Source of the DNA: Lachnoclostridium sp. An76
Lineage (GTDB): Bacteria; Bacillota; Clostridia; Lachnospirales; Lachnospiraceae
Assembly (NCBI RefSeq): GCF_002161355.1
Contig: NZ_NFHL01000007.1
Location: 1-64,000, forward strand
Reading direction: 5' to 3'
DNA: 64,000 bases
In this document: in pieces, positions 34,216-43,592 of the stretch
Position numbering within the stretch: the first letter of the stretch is position 1
Layout of the letters: every line of letters starts with the position of its first letter
Notes under the pieces: model-generated
What the model was told of the DNA's origin: nothing
Databases searched by the model: none
What the model saw: the letters and a program-made list of their open reading frames with translations, nothing else
Made by a program: the position numbers and the translations under genes

Positions 34216-35322
34216 ATGAAAAGACGAATGAGGAGACTGGGAGGACTGGCAATGGCAGCTGTCCTGACAGCGGGGCTGGCACTCAATGTCAATGCCGTTA
34301 CTCTGAATGATGCGCAGCAGAAGGCGGATGAGCTGGAAGACCAGAAGGACGCCGCTGAGGCTGAAAAGGCATCGCTGGCGGAAAAGCTGGATTCCATTAT
34401 CAAAAATATGGAGGACACGAAGTCAAAGCTGGATGCGAAGAAGGCAGAGGTCGAGGAAGTTGAGAATGAGCTTGCCCAGGCGCAGATTGACGCGAGCAAT
34501 CAGTACGAGAGCATGAAAGTGCGCATCAAGTATATGTACGAGAGCGGCGGCAACCAGCTGTTTGAGGTTCTCATGGAGAGTGAAAATATGGGGGACTTCC
34601 TCAATAAAGCGGAGTATGTTTCCCAGATTTCAGAATATGACAGGAATGAGCTGATCCGGTATCAGGATACAGTGGAAGAGGTAGAGGAAAAAGAAGAAGA
34701 GATCCAGGCAGAGTATGAAGAACTCAATACACTCCAGACGGATCTGATCACGCAGCAGGAAGAAGTGCAGACGCTGATCGACAGCAATGAGGCAGAGCTT
34801 GCGGAGATCCAGGATAAGATCGATGAAAATTCTGCGCTCCTTGCACAGCTGAAGGCGCAGGCCGAGGAAGAGGCGAGAGTCCAGCAGGAGATGCAGAGCG
34901 GTACGAACTGGATCCAGGGCGGGCCGAATGTGGTCAGCGGGAACGGATTTTTCACCCATCCTTGTCCGGGGTACAGTTATCAGTCCAGTTATTTCGGCGA
35001 GGTGAGAGATTTTGACCCGGTACCCCATAAAGGGCATGACTATGCTGCGCCTGCAGGAACCCCGACTTATGCGGCGGCAGCCGGGCGGGTCACGATCGCG
35101 GGCTGGAGCAGCAGCGCCGGCAACTGGGTGGTTATTGACCATGGCAACGGGCTGGTCACAAAGTACATGCACCACAGCGCATTATGTGTGACCGCCGGGC
35201 AGTATGTAGAGAAGGGACAGCAGATCGGAGCGGTCGGTACGACCGGATATTCCACCGGGAACCATCTCCATTTCCAGGTAGAGCTGAATGGTGTTGCGGT
35301 AAATCCGGATCTGTATATGTGA
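34216..35322 (+). CDS. EnvC/NlpD-type murein hydrolase (coiled coil plus M23)
   Basis: The start ATG 34216 follows AGGAGGAG and opens a signal peptide (LGGLAMAAVLTAGLALNVNA). Residues about 28-230 form a long coiled coil rich in Glu, Lys and Ala. The C-terminal LytM/M23 domain has KGHDYAAPAGTPTYAAAAGR and GNGLVTKYMHHS, with the metal-ligand HLHFQVE near the end. The Zn ligands H-x3-D and H-x-H are all present, so it may be catalytically active rather than a pure activator like EnvC. About 368 residues. Position right after ftsEX strongly suggests control by FtsX. Confidence 0.93.
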   Translation: MKRRMRRLGGLAMAAVLTAGLALNVNAVTLNDAQQKADELEDQKDAAEAEKASLAEKLDSIIKNMEDTKSKLDAKKAEVEEVENELAQAQIDASNQYESMKVRIKYMYESGGNQLFEVLMESENMGDFLNKAEYVSQISEYDRNELIRYQDTVEEVEEKEEEIQAEYEELNTLQTDLITQQEEVQTLIDSNEAELAEIQDKIDENSALLAQLKAQAEEEARVQQEMQSGTNWIQGGPNVVSGNGFFTHPCPGYSYQSSYFGEVRDFDPVPHKGHDYAAPAGTPTYAAAAGRVTIAGWSSSAGNWVVIDHGNGLVTKYMHHSALCVTAGQYVEKGQQIGAVGTTGYSTGNHLHFQVELNGVAVNPDLYM

Positions 35323-35526
35323 TACATAGCAGCGCATGGAGACATGGCGGCATATGGATACACGGATGTATATCCTGCGCGGACGTCAGGACATGGCGGA
35401 CTGCGGCAGAGAATAGAACGAGGGAGGACAAAGCGGAAGGAGTGTTCTGCTTTGTCCTTTCTTATAGTCCGGGTACGGAGAAGTCCGGAGGTGGACGGAA
35501 AAAAGAGAAGATGGAGAGAGTGAGCT

Positions 35527-36741
35527 ATGGATTGGGAAACAGAAAAGAAATCACAGACAAGGAGATTCTGGCTGGGTGTATTTGCCGGATCCCTGGCGGC
35601 GATATTTGTCCTTGCCGGGATCTGGTGTGTCTGGCAGATCAGTGGAAGGACGGCCAGAGGAGACTTCGCGTCCGGGGAAATATCCGAGCGTGATGTGGAG
35701 GATAAGCTGGACCAGATAAACGGCCTGATCGAGAGATATTACCTGTATGAGGATGAGATCGATGAGGATGCGTTGATAGACGGGATCTATTCGGGATATG
35801 CCAGTGCGCTTGGAGATCCATATACAGAGTATTATGATAAAGAGGAAACGCAGGCACTCCTGGAGACGACCAGCGGGGAGTTTTCCGGGATCGGCGCTAC
35901 GATGTCAATGAATGTTGACAGCGGCGAGATCACGATCGTGAATGTATACAAGGATTCCCCGGCGGACAGGGCAGGGATCCGCGAGGGGGATGTACTGTAC
36001 CAGGTGGATGATAAAGAAACCGCAGGTGTTGACCTGGATACTGTGGTTTCCTGGATCAAAGGCGAAAAGGGGACGGATGTGACTCTCCATGTCCTTCGTG
36101 ACGGCGAGGAGATCGAGACAACAGCCACCCGTGATATTATTGAAGTGCAGACCGTTGAGTATGAGATGAAGGACGGGCAGACTGGCTATATCGCGGTCAG
36201 CGAATTTGATGACGTGACATACGAACAGTTTAAGACAGCTCTGGAAGAACTGGAGGCACAGGGTATGCAGGGGCTCGTGATCGACCTGAGGAATAATCCG
36301 GGCGGAAATCTTTCCACGGTCACTGATATGCTGAAGCTCCTTCTCCCGGAGGGGACGATCGTCTCTACGAAGGATAAGTACGGAAATACGGACGAGATCA
36401 CCTGCGACGGATCTCATGAGTTTGCGAAGCCTCTGGCAGTCCTGGTGAACCAGTACAGCGCCAGCGCGTCGGAGATCTTCAGCGGCGCCATCCAGGATTA
36501 TGGCATCGGGCAGATCGTGGGGATGACCACTTACGGGAAGGGCGTTGTGCAGCAGCTGATGGACCTGGGGGATGGCACTTACCTGAAGGTGACGATCGCG
36601 GAATATTATACTCCCAGCGGAAGGAGCATAAACGGAACGGGCGTTGAGCCGGATGTGGAAGTGGAGTATGAGTATGACGCGGAGGATCCGGAAGCGGATA
36701 ATCAGCTGGAAAAGGCGTTGGAGGTGGTGCGGGGAGAGTGA
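35527..36741 (+). CDS. ctpA: S41 family C-terminal processing peptidase
   Basis: A 404-residue CtpA/CtpB-type serine protease with one N-terminal membrane anchor (FWLGVFAGSLAAIFVLAGIW). A PDZ domain follows (IGATMSMNVDSGEITIVNVY, SPADRAGIREGDVLYQVD). The catalytic Ser is in NQYSASASEIFSGA near residue 311 and the general-base Lys in TYGKGVVQQ near 338. VIDLRNNPGGNL is the conserved oxyanion-side segment. It is separated from the EnvC-like gene by 204 bases but is likely co-oriented in the same cell-envelope unit and may trim the hydrolase. In clostridia, paralogues (CtpB) act in sigma-K activation, an alternative role. Confidence 0.93.
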   Translation: MDWETEKKSQTRRFWLGVFAGSLAAIFVLAGIWCVWQISGRTARGDFASGEISERDVEDKLDQINGLIERYYLYEDEIDEDALIDGIYSGYASALGDPYTEYYDKEETQALLETTSGEFSGIGATMSMNVDSGEITIVNVYKDSPADRAGIREGDVLYQVDDKETAGVDLDTVVSWIKGEKGTDVTLHVLRDGEEIETTATRDIIEVQTVEYEMKDGQTGYIAVSEFDDVTYEQFKTALEELEAQGMQGLVIDLRNNPGGNLSTVTDMLKLLLPEGTIVSTKDKYGNTDEITCDGSHEFAKPLAVLVNQYSASASEIFSGAIQDYGIGQIVGMTTYGKGVVQQLMDLGDGTYLKVTIAEYYTPSGRSINGTGVEPDVEVEYEYDAEDPEADNQLEKALEVVRGE

Positions 36742-36765
36742 CCGGTGAGACAGGAACCGGACGTG

Positions 36766-36816
36766 AAAAAGAGAGGAAGTTGCTCTTATTAAAAAGGGAA
36801 ACTGCCTCTCTTTTTG
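36766..36816 (+). terminator. Terminator after ctpA
   Basis: AAAAAGAGAGG (36766-36776) pairs with CCTCTCTTTTT (36805-36815), with AGTT/AACT extending the stem. It ends in a U-run. Confidence 0.88.
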
Positions 36817-36836
36817 TATGTGTAGCAGAATTATGA

Positions 36837-37031
36837 TCCGAGCTCCCTGTTATAAACGGACTGTACAAGGGTAAATTTGTCTGTCCGGTAATATTCATAA
36901 CCAAAATTAAACGGGATCCGCTTCTGACTCTTGGCGTATATAAACTTATAAAGAAAGGAGTATCCACTACGAAGGTGCTTTTCCTTGTGATCGCACTGTC
37001 GATCCTTGGAGCTGTCGTGGGGATTTTCTAG
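36837..37031 (+). pseudogene. Remnant of PTS mannose-family EIID (C-terminal stub)
   Basis: An open frame without a start codon runs from 36837 to the TAG at 37029-37031 and ends DPLLTLGVYKLIKKGVSTTK then VLFLVIALSILGAVVGIF. That is the terminal pair of features of mannose/sorbose-family EIID proteins: a conserved Leu-rich tract with a basic turn, then a last membrane helix ending at GIF. The rest of EIID, together with EIIB and EIIC that should precede EIIA, is absent. I infer a deletion between the ctpA terminator and this stub that removed most of a PTS operon. The stub ends 8 bases before the intact EIIA gene, as an EIID gene would. Confidence 0.7.
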
Positions 37032-37039
37032 GAGGAAAA

Positions 37040-37483
37040 ATGATTCAGATTATTTTGACGAGCCACGGACCAATGGCGGAAGCAATGATCTCATCCGCAG
37101 CTATGCTGTATGGTGAGAAAGACAATGTAACTGCTCTGTCCCTGGGAGAGGATGACAATATAGAAGAATTCCACGCCCGTATGGAAAGGCTTCTTCATAC
37201 CAATACAGGTGGAGAGGGATCGCTCATTTTATGCGATATACCAGGAGGGACACCGTGTAATACAGCAGTGAGGCTGGCAGAGGAATATAGTAGCATTGCT
37301 GTCCTGGCAGGCATGAATATGGTCATGCTTCTGGAAGCTCTTTTATGTGATGAGGAGACCGGGCTTGAAGCGTTGGCTGCCATTCTCCTTGAGAGTGGAA
37401 GAGAAAATCTGAAACGAATGCTCCCTGTGGCACAAATGGAAAAAGATGCGCTGGACTCTGCGATGGAAGAGGAGGAATGGTGA
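37040..37483 (+). CDS. PTS mannose-family EIIA component
   Basis: A 147-residue EIIA of the mannose/fructose/sorbose class. The phosphorylated His is in LTSHGPMAEAM (H9). The second conserved block is LILCDIPGGTPCNTA, followed by VLAGMNMVMLLEAL. This domain accepts phosphate from HPr and passes it to EIIB. Here EIIB and EIIC are missing locally and EIID is a stub, so the protein either serves a permease encoded elsewhere or has become a regulatory relic. RBS GGAGG precedes the ATG. It overlaps the ceramidase-like gene by 7 bases. Confidence 0.9.
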   Translation: MIQIILTSHGPMAEAMISSAAMLYGEKDNVTALSLGEDDNIEEFHARMERLLHTNTGGEGSLILCDIPGGTPCNTAVRLAEEYSSIAVLAGMNMVMLLEALLCDEETGLEALAAILLESGRENLKRMLPVAQMEKDALDSAMEEEEW

Positions 37484-38760
37484 CATTGAAAACAGGATTT
37501 GCGATGAGAAAGATCACGCCGGAGGGTCCGTGCGTCCTGGCAGGATATGCTCCGGCGCGGGAGATGAAAGGAGTACATGATGATTTATATGTAAAGGCGC
37601 TGTTCTTCTCTGTGAAAGATGTAGTCTATGGCTGCATTGCTTACGATCTTCTGGCAGTGGACAGCCTGCTGATCGAGCCTGTGATCCGCTGTCTGGAGGA
37701 GAAAGGCATACAAAGGGAAAATGTTGTGATCAGTGCCATACATACGCATTCAGCTCCCGGCGGGATTCTGGAGACAAGAAATGGATATCTGCGTACAGCT
37801 CTGGATCTTGCCGGAAAGGTTGACGAGGATCTGATCGGGAACATACTCGCCGGCACCCGGGAATGTATAGAGGAGGCTCTGTTGGACATGCGGGATGGAG
37901 AGATCTTCCGTATGTACGGTACATGCCCAGGGGTGGGCAGTAACCGGAATGTAAGAGAATGGGAAGGGAACGATGCCCTTTTGTGCTTTGAAATCTGGTC
38001 GGGCGGCAGGAAAATGATGCTGGTACATTTTGCATGCCATCCGACTGTGCTCCATGCGGAGAACCAGCTCTGCAGTGCGGATTATCCCGGTGCACTGCAG
38101 AGGCATATGGAAGCAGAAGGGTATGAAATGATCATGTTTCTGAACGGAAGCTGCGGAGACATCTCTACCCGTTTTACACGGAAAGGTAATGGATTTGATG
38201 AGGTAGAGAGAGTGGGGGATCTGCTGGCTGCGAAGTGCGTTTCGCTGTCGGGACAGAAAGTTCCATATGAGGTATATGATATAAGGGTGAAACGTAAAAA
38301 GATTGTTCTGAGGGCAAAGGATGCTCTTTCTATGGATGAGGCAGAGCGTATGCTTGAGATCCGGCAGAAAGAGTTTGAGGAAGGTGTTGAAAAAGGTGTA
38401 TCACCGGTGCAAAAGAGGCTGCTGGAAAGTATACTGGAAGGGGCACAGGCAGATCTGCGTTATGCGAAGAATTATGATGGCGAAAAGCAGTATGAAGTAG
38501 AACTGCATTTTTACAAGATCAATGAAGATATTTTTGTCTGCATTCCCGGAGAACTGTTTTCAAGGCTGAGTAATCCTGTTCAGGATGAAAAAACGCATTT
38601 TATAGGTTATGCCAATGGTTATCTGATGTATTTTGCTGACAGAAATGCCTATGAGCAACGCTATTATGAAGCTTTGAGCAGCCCTTTCGCCGCAGGAGAG
38701 GCAGAGCGGATGATGGATCTGATACAAAATGAAATAGAAGAATGGAGGGAGCAGAAATGA
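37477..38760 (+). CDS. Neutral/alkaline ceramidase-like hydrolase
   Basis: A 427-residue protein matching the N-terminal catalytic domain of neutral/alkaline non-lysosomal ceramidases (PF04734), metal-dependent amidases. Visible motifs are GFAMRKITPEGPCVLAGYAP near the N-terminus, VVISAIHTHSAPGG near residue 90 with the Zn-type histidines, VHFACHPTVLHAENQLCSAD near 190, and FLNGSCGDISTRF. No signal peptide is seen, so it should be cytoplasmic and act on an imported substrate. The context (PTS EIIA, SIS, nucleotidyltransferase) makes an N-acylated amino-sugar or related amide a more attractive substrate than host ceramide, which is inference. It overlaps both neighbours. Confidence 0.82.
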   Translation: MVTLKTGFAMRKITPEGPCVLAGYAPAREMKGVHDDLYVKALFFSVKDVVYGCIAYDLLAVDSLLIEPVIRCLEEKGIQRENVVISAIHTHSAPGGILETRNGYLRTALDLAGKVDEDLIGNILAGTRECIEEALLDMRDGEIFRMYGTCPGVGSNRNVREWEGNDALLCFEIWSGGRKMMLVHFACHPTVLHAENQLCSADYPGALQRHMEAEGYEMIMFLNGSCGDISTRFTRKGNGFDEVERVGDLLAAKCVSLSGQKVPYEVYDIRVKRKKIVLRAKDALSMDEAERMLEIRQKEFEEGVEKGVSPVQKRLLESILEGAQADLRYAKNYDGEKQYEVELHFYKINEDIFVCIPGELFSRLSNPVQDEKTHFIGYANGYLMYFADRNAYEQRYYEALSSPFAAGEAERMMDLIQNEIEEWREQK

Positions 38761-39488
38761 GTGCAGCAGCAGATTATCTGTTACATGTGGAAGAAATTTT
38801 GAAGAAAACGATCGCAACCCAGGAGGAATCTCTGCTCAAAGCGGCAGACATGGTAACGGATTCCTGCCTGAATAACGGACGGTTTTATGTGTTTGGATCA
38901 GGGCATTCTCACATGATCGCAGAAGAGATTTATATCCGGGCAGGAGGACTCGCTTACGTAAAGGCTATCCTTCCGCCGGAGCTGATGCTCCACGAGATGC
39001 CGAATAAAAGTACTTATCTGGAGCGATTGGAAGGTTATTCAGATGCAATGCTGAATCTGTACAAAGTGGACAAAAAAGATACGATCATGGTGATCTCGAA
39101 TTCGGGCAGGAATGCTGTTCCGGTCGAGATGGCGCTGGGAGCAAAGGAGAGGGGATGCGGAGTCATTGCAATGACTTCTCTTGAGCATTCAAGGAATACG
39201 AGCTCAAGGCACAAGAGCGGGAAAAAGCTGTATGAGATTGCTGATGTGATCTTGGATAATGGGGCGTGCAAAGGAGACGCAGGCTTTTATATTGAAGGAT
39301 TTGACGTGCCCACGGGTCCTACAAGCGATACGATTGGAACCGCTCTCGCCCAGGCTCTGATCGCCCAGACGATCCAGGATCTTGTGGAGAAGGGAATGAA
39401 GCCGCCGGTCTTCAAAAGTTCCAATATAGACGGAGCAGACGAGTATAATGACGCCCTGTTTGACAAATATTATGGATACTGGAAATAG
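38757..39488 (+). CDS. SIS-domain sugar phosphate-binding protein
   Basis: The start ATG 38757 (MSAAADYLLHVEEILKKT) follows GGAGGGAGCAGAA and overlaps the preceding stop in an ATGA. The 243-residue protein belongs to the UPF0309/'sugar isomerase domain' group. The phosphosugar-binding SIS fold shows as GRFYVFGSGHSHMIAEEI and TIMVISNSGRNAVPVEMAL, with GVIAMTSLEHSRN and FYIEGFDVPTGPTSDTIG further on. Relatives include the GmhA/MurQ-type isomerases and etherases, but residues specific to MurQ are not evident. It likely handles the phosphosugar produced by the PTS and hydrolase steps. Confidence 0.85.
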   Translation: MSAAADYLLHVEEILKKTIATQEESLLKAADMVTDSCLNNGRFYVFGSGHSHMIAEEIYIRAGGLAYVKAILPPELMLHEMPNKSTYLERLEGYSDAMLNLYKVDKKDTIMVISNSGRNAVPVEMALGAKERGCGVIAMTSLEHSRNTSSRHKSGKKLYEIADVILDNGACKGDAGFYIEGFDVPTGPTSDTIGTALAQALIAQTIQDLVEKGMKPPVFKSSNIDGADEYNDALFDKYYGYWK

Positions 39489-40824
39489 ATCCGCGGTTAT
39501 CTTGTGCAATCCACCGGACAGCAGGATATTCCCGTTTGCGCGTGAGGAGGGGAACAGTGTGCTCCCTGTGGGAAATGAGTCTCTCCTGGAACGAAATATA
39601 AATATTTTGAAAAATCAGGGCATTCAGGATATTTATGTTATCGGGAAACAAAGTGCTGTTTTAAAAAGGATTGCAGTTGATAATTTCTGTGTATTTGAAG
39701 AAATGCAGAACGAGATATTTCTTCAGATTGCCGGTCTTGAAATCCCGGGTAATGTGCTGATCATGTATGGCAGCCTGTACCTTGAAGATGGGGATATGGC
39801 TGCTCTTGTACAATACTTGGATCAGGGGACTGCCGCGGTTCTGGGAAGACCGTGGAAAGAGCAGGAAAGCGGATTCGGGGCGTGCCCGGACGGAGACAGG
39901 ATCCATACGATATATGGACATCCCCGTGATCATTATGTGGATACCAGGATCTTCGGTGCCTGTGTACTGCCAAAGAGCTGGATTTCCGCTCTGCAATATA
40001 CCGTCAGAGGGGCTGGCGTCATCAATTGCGGACAGATGCCGGATGAACAGTACTACCTGGAAAGTGCGCTGGGGCAGATGATCGGACTGGGAATGGAACT
40101 CCATGTGTATATATGCGAAAGACCTGTTGTACAGATCCGTTTTCCGTGGGAGTTGTTTGAGGCGAACCGGTATTGCTGCCGGACCTTGTCAGAACTGAAA
40201 GAAGATTGCATCGGAGCAGGAAGCATGGTGCAGGATGTATACCGGAAACAAGGTTTCCTGAAAGTGGGGAAAAACTGCCGTATCCGCCGTGTGACGTTTG
40301 AAGGAAACTGTGTGATCGGGGATAATGTTGTGCTGGAAGACGGTGCAGTGATCGGGAATAACTGTATGATCGGGAGTGGGAGCGTCATCCGCCATTCCTG
40401 CATGATCCATGAGGAAACCGTGATCGGACCGGGAAATAAAGTGGACTTCGGCGCAGAGATCAGCGGGGTCACAATGGAAGGGACAGCGGCGGTCCATGGA
40501 TGCGAAGTATTCGGCGTTGTCGGAAGGTATGTGGATATCGCGGCAGGTGTCGTGATGGCGGTGCTGCGTTTTGATGACGCTCAGGTGCCCAGGCGGGTAA
40601 ATGGCAGAGTGTACCGGAGTGCTTATACAAATTGCGTGTGTATCGGAGATTATACAAGGACCGGAGTACATACCACTTTTCTGCCCGGAGTGTCCGTGGG
40701 GTCCCGTTGTGCGGTCGGACCTGGGGTGCTGGTAGAGAAGGATGTGAGAGACAACACGCTTCTTCTTCTCCGGCAGGAGACGGTCCAGAAAGAGTGGGGA
40801 AGTGCACGGTATGGCTGGCAGTAA
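39472..40824 (+). CDS. GlmU-like nucleotidyltransferase with left-handed beta-helix
   Basis: The ATG at 39472, overlapping the SIS gene end by 17 bases, gives 450 residues. The N-terminal ~230 residues resemble sugar-nucleotidyltransferase folds (ILCNPPDSRIFPFAREEGNS, LPVGNESLLERNINILKNQG, IQDIYVIG). The usual GxGTRM-type nucleotide loop is missing, replaced by CNPPDSRIFP. The C-terminal half is a hexapeptide-repeat left-handed beta-helix (VIGDNVVLEDGAVIGNNCMI, GPGNKVDFGAEI, GVHTTFLPGVSVGSRCAVGP). It looks like GlmU in outline but probably has a different or lost transferase activity. It closes the four-gene amino-sugar-like cluster. Confidence 0.75.
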   Translation: MDTGNRSAVILCNPPDSRIFPFAREEGNSVLPVGNESLLERNINILKNQGIQDIYVIGKQSAVLKRIAVDNFCVFEEMQNEIFLQIAGLEIPGNVLIMYGSLYLEDGDMAALVQYLDQGTAAVLGRPWKEQESGFGACPDGDRIHTIYGHPRDHYVDTRIFGACVLPKSWISALQYTVRGAGVINCGQMPDEQYYLESALGQMIGLGMELHVYICERPVVQIRFPWELFEANRYCCRTLSELKEDCIGAGSMVQDVYRKQGFLKVGKNCRIRRVTFEGNCVIGDNVVLEDGAVIGNNCMIGSGSVIRHSCMIHEETVIGPGNKVDFGAEISGVTMEGTAAVHGCEVFGVVGRYVDIAAGVVMAVLRFDDAQVPRRVNGRVYRSAYTNCVCIGDYTRTGVHTTFLPGVSVGSRCAVGPGVLVEKDVRDNTLLLLRQETVQKEWGSARYGWQ

Positions 40825-40874
40825 CTCGATGCCTGGGTCACAAAATAAGCCAGAAAAATAAAGAAAATGTAAAT

Positions 40875-40917
40875 TAGCACTCGCCTCTTGACATGGCTAA
40901 TAACTATTGCTATATTA
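40875..40917 (+). promoter_or_regulatory. clpB promoter with CIRCE-like operator
   Basis: TTGACA (40889-40894), 17-base spacer and TATATT (40912-40917) form a strong promoter. Overlapping it is TTAGCACTC (40875-40883), exactly nine bases, then CATGGCTAA (40893-40901). The left half is a perfect CIRCE half-site and the right half matches 6 of 9 positions of GAGTGCTAA. HrcA repression of clpB is therefore likely. GAAGGAGGG precedes the start codon. Confidence 0.75.
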
Positions 40918-40968
40918 CTACTAGAACACGAAAAGATATCGTGTGGTGATATGAAGGAGGGAATAGCC

Positions 40969-43572
40969 ATGAATATCAATAAATTTACACAGAATTCATT
41001 ACAGGCTGTCCAGAACTGTGAGAAGATCGCCGCGGACAACGGCAATCAGGAGCTGGCGCAGGAGCATCTGCTCTACGCGCTGCTCACACAGGATGACAGC
41101 CTGATCTTAAAGTTGCTTGAAAAGATGAGTATCCAGGGCCAGCTCTTTGTCAACAGAGTGGAGCAGGCGATCGGTAAGCGGCCGAAAGTCCAGGGCGGCC
41201 AGGCTTATGTGGGACAGGATCTCAACAATGTCCTCATCCATGCAGAGGATGAGGCGAAACAGATGGGAGACGAGTATGTATCTGTGGAGCATCTGTTTCT
41301 TGCCCTGTTGAAATATGCAAGCAGAGATATGAAGCAGATCTTCCGGGAGTTTGGCATCAGCCGGGAGGGATTTCTCCACGCGCTGTCAACGGTCAGGGGA
41401 AACCAGAGGGTGACCAGCGATAACCCGGAGGCTACGTATGATACGCTGAATAAATACGGGCAGGACCTTGTAGAGCGTGCGCGGGACCAGAAGCTCGATC
41501 CGGTCATCGGACGTGATGAGGAGATCCGCAATGTGATCCGCATCCTTTCCCGTAAGACGAAGAACAACCCGGTGCTGATCGGTGAACCCGGCGTCGGCAA
41601 GACAGCTGTTGTGGAAGGCCTGGCGCAGAGGATCGTCAGCGGGGACGTGCCGGAAGGGCTGAAGGAGAAGACCATCTTCTCCCTTGACATGGGAGCCCTT
41701 GTAGCGGGCGCGAAGTACCGCGGCGAGTTCGAGGAACGTCTGAAAGCAGTCCTCGAAGAAGTGAAGAACAGCGATGGCAGGATCATCCTGTTTATCGATG
41801 AGCTGCATACGATCGTGGGTGCCGGAAAGACCGACGGCGCAATGGATGCGGGCAATATGTTAAAGCCCATGCTGGCAAGGGGCGAGCTGCACTGTATCGG
41901 TGCGACTACCCTCGACGAATACCGCCAGTATATCGAGAAGGATGCAGCGCTGGAACGGCGTTTCCAGCCGGTCATGGTAGATGAGCCTACAGTGGAAGAC
42001 GCCATCTCAATATTGAGAGGGCTGAAAGAGCGGTATGAAGTGTTCCACGGCGTGAAGATCACAGACAGCGCCCTTGTGGCGGCGGCGACACTTTCGAACC
42101 GTTATATTTCCGACCGGTTCCTGCCGGACAAGGCGATCGACCTGGTGGACGAGGCGTGTGCCCTGATCAAGACAGAGCTGGATTCCATGCCCACAGAGCT
42201 GGATGAGCTGAGGCGGCGTGTGATGCAGCTCGAGATCGAAGAGGAAGCGCTGAAGAAAGAGGAAGACCGCTTAAGCCGCGAGAGGCTGGAACATCTCCAG
42301 GAAGAACTTGCCGGCTTGAAAGAACAGTATGCCAATAAGAAAGTACAGTGGGAAAACGAGAAGAAATCTGTGGAACGGGTCCAGAAGATCCGCGAGGAGA
42401 TCGAGCAGGTCAACAAGGACATCCAGAAGGCGCAGAGAGAGTATGACCTGAATAAGGCGGCGGAGCTTCAGTATGGAAGGCTGCCGCAGCTTCAGAAGCA
42501 GCTCGAAGAAGAGGAGGAGCGGGTCAAGGCAAAAGACCTGTCCCTTGTCCATGAAGCTGTGACAGACGAGGAGATCGCCCGCATCGTTTCGAGGTGGACC
42601 GGCATACCGGTGGCGAAATTAAACGAGAGTGAGAGGAACAAGACTCTCCATCTTGCGGATGAACTGCACAAGAGAGTGGTCGGGCAGGATGAAGGCGTGG
42701 AGCTCGTGACCGAGGCGATCATCCGCTCAAAGGCAGGGATCAAAGATCCCAGTAAACCCATCGGTTCCTTCCTGTTCCTCGGGCCTACCGGTGTCGGTAA
42801 GACGGAACTTGCGAAGGCGCTCGCCCAGAGCCTGTTCGACGATGAGAACAACATGGTCCGTATCGATATGAGTGAGTATATGGAGAAATACTCCGTGTCC
42901 AGGCTGATCGGAGCGCCTCCGGGATATGTGGGATATGATGAGGGCGGACAGCTCACTGAGGCAGTCCGCAGGAAACCGTATTCTGTCGTGCTGTTCGATG
43001 AGATCGAGAAAGCGCACCCGGATGTGTTCAATGTGCTGCTCCAGGTGCTGGACGACGGGCGTATCACGGATTCACAGGGACGTACTGTGGACTTTAAGAA
43101 TACGATCCTGATCATGACTTCCAATATCGGGGCAAATTACCTGCTGGAAGGCATCCGCGATGACGGTTCCATTGACGAGAAATGCCAGGAACTGACCATG
43201 AATGACCTGAAAGCGCATTTCAGGCCCGAGTTTTTGAACCGTCTGGATGAGATCATTATGTTTAAGCCATTGACGAAACAGAATATCCGTGCCATCATAG
43301 ACTTGTTGATCGCGGATGTGAACCGGCGGCTTGAGGAGAAGGAACTGAGGATCGAGCTCACGGAAGCGGCGAAGGATTTCGTCGTGGACGGCGGGTATGA
43401 CCCGATGTACGGAGCGAGGCCGCTGAAGAGATATCTGCAGAAGAATGTGGAGACACTTGCCGCAAGGCTGATCCTTGCAGGAAATGTGGGCAGGGAAGAT
43501 ACGATCCTCATTGATGTAAAAGACGGAAAGCTGACAGCGGACGTGAAGGGGCGGATCGTTTCCGCGGAGTAA
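40969..43572 (+). CDS. clpB: ATP-dependent disaggregase ClpB
   Basis: The Hsp100 chaperone that, with DnaK, pulls proteins out of aggregates. The start ATG 40969 ([20 protein letters not shown]) follows GAAGGAGGG and gives 867 residues, standard for ClpB. Two Clp_N repeats come first. AAA-1 has [13 protein letters not shown] near 205, then a long coiled-coil middle domain near 405-525. AAA-2 has [13 protein letters not shown] near 605 and the sensor/arginine region through [11 protein letters not shown]. The middle domain distinguishes it from ClpC and ClpA. Confidence 0.96.
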   Translation: MNINKFTQNSLQAVQNCEKIAADNGNQELAQEHLLYALLTQDDSLILKLLEKMSIQGQLFVNRVEQAIGKRPKVQGGQAYVGQDLNNVLIHAEDEAKQMGDEYVSVEHLFLALLKYASRDMKQIFREFGISREGFLHALSTVRGNQRVTSDNPEATYDTLNKYGQDLVERARDQKLDPVIGRDEEIRNVIRILSRKTKNNPVLIGEPGVGKTAVVEGLAQRIVSGDVPEGLKEKTIFSLDMGALVAGAKYRGEFEERLKAVLEEVKNSDGRIILFIDELHTIVGAGKTDGAMDAGNMLKPMLARGELHCIGATTLDEYRQYIEKDAALERRFQPVMVDEPTVEDAISILRGLKERYEVFHGVKITDSALVAAATLSNRYISDRFLPDKAIDLVDEACALIKTELDSMPTELDELRRRVMQLEIEEEALKKEEDRLSRERLEHLQEELAGLKEQYANKKVQWENEKKSVERVQKIREEIEQVNKDIQKAQREYDLNKAAELQYGRLPQLQKQLEEEEERVKAKDLSLVHEAVTDEEIARIVSRWTGIPVAKLNESERNKTLHLADELHKRVVGQDEGVELVTEAIIRSKAGIKDPSKPIGSFLFLGPTGVGKTELAKALAQSLFDDENNMVRIDMSEYMEKYSVSRLIGAPPGYVGYDEGGQLTEAVRRKPYSVVLFDEIEKAHPDVFNVLLQVLDDGRITDSQGRTVDFKNTILIMTSNIGANYLLEGIRDDGSIDEKCQELTMNDLKAHFRPEFLNRLDEIIMFKPLTKQNIRAIIDLLIADVNRRLEEKELRIELTEAAKDFVVDGGYDPMYGARPLKRYLQKNVETLAARLILAGNVGREDTILIDVKDGKLTADVKGRIVSAE

Positions 43573-43592
43573 GCGGCAGTGTGAAAGGACGG

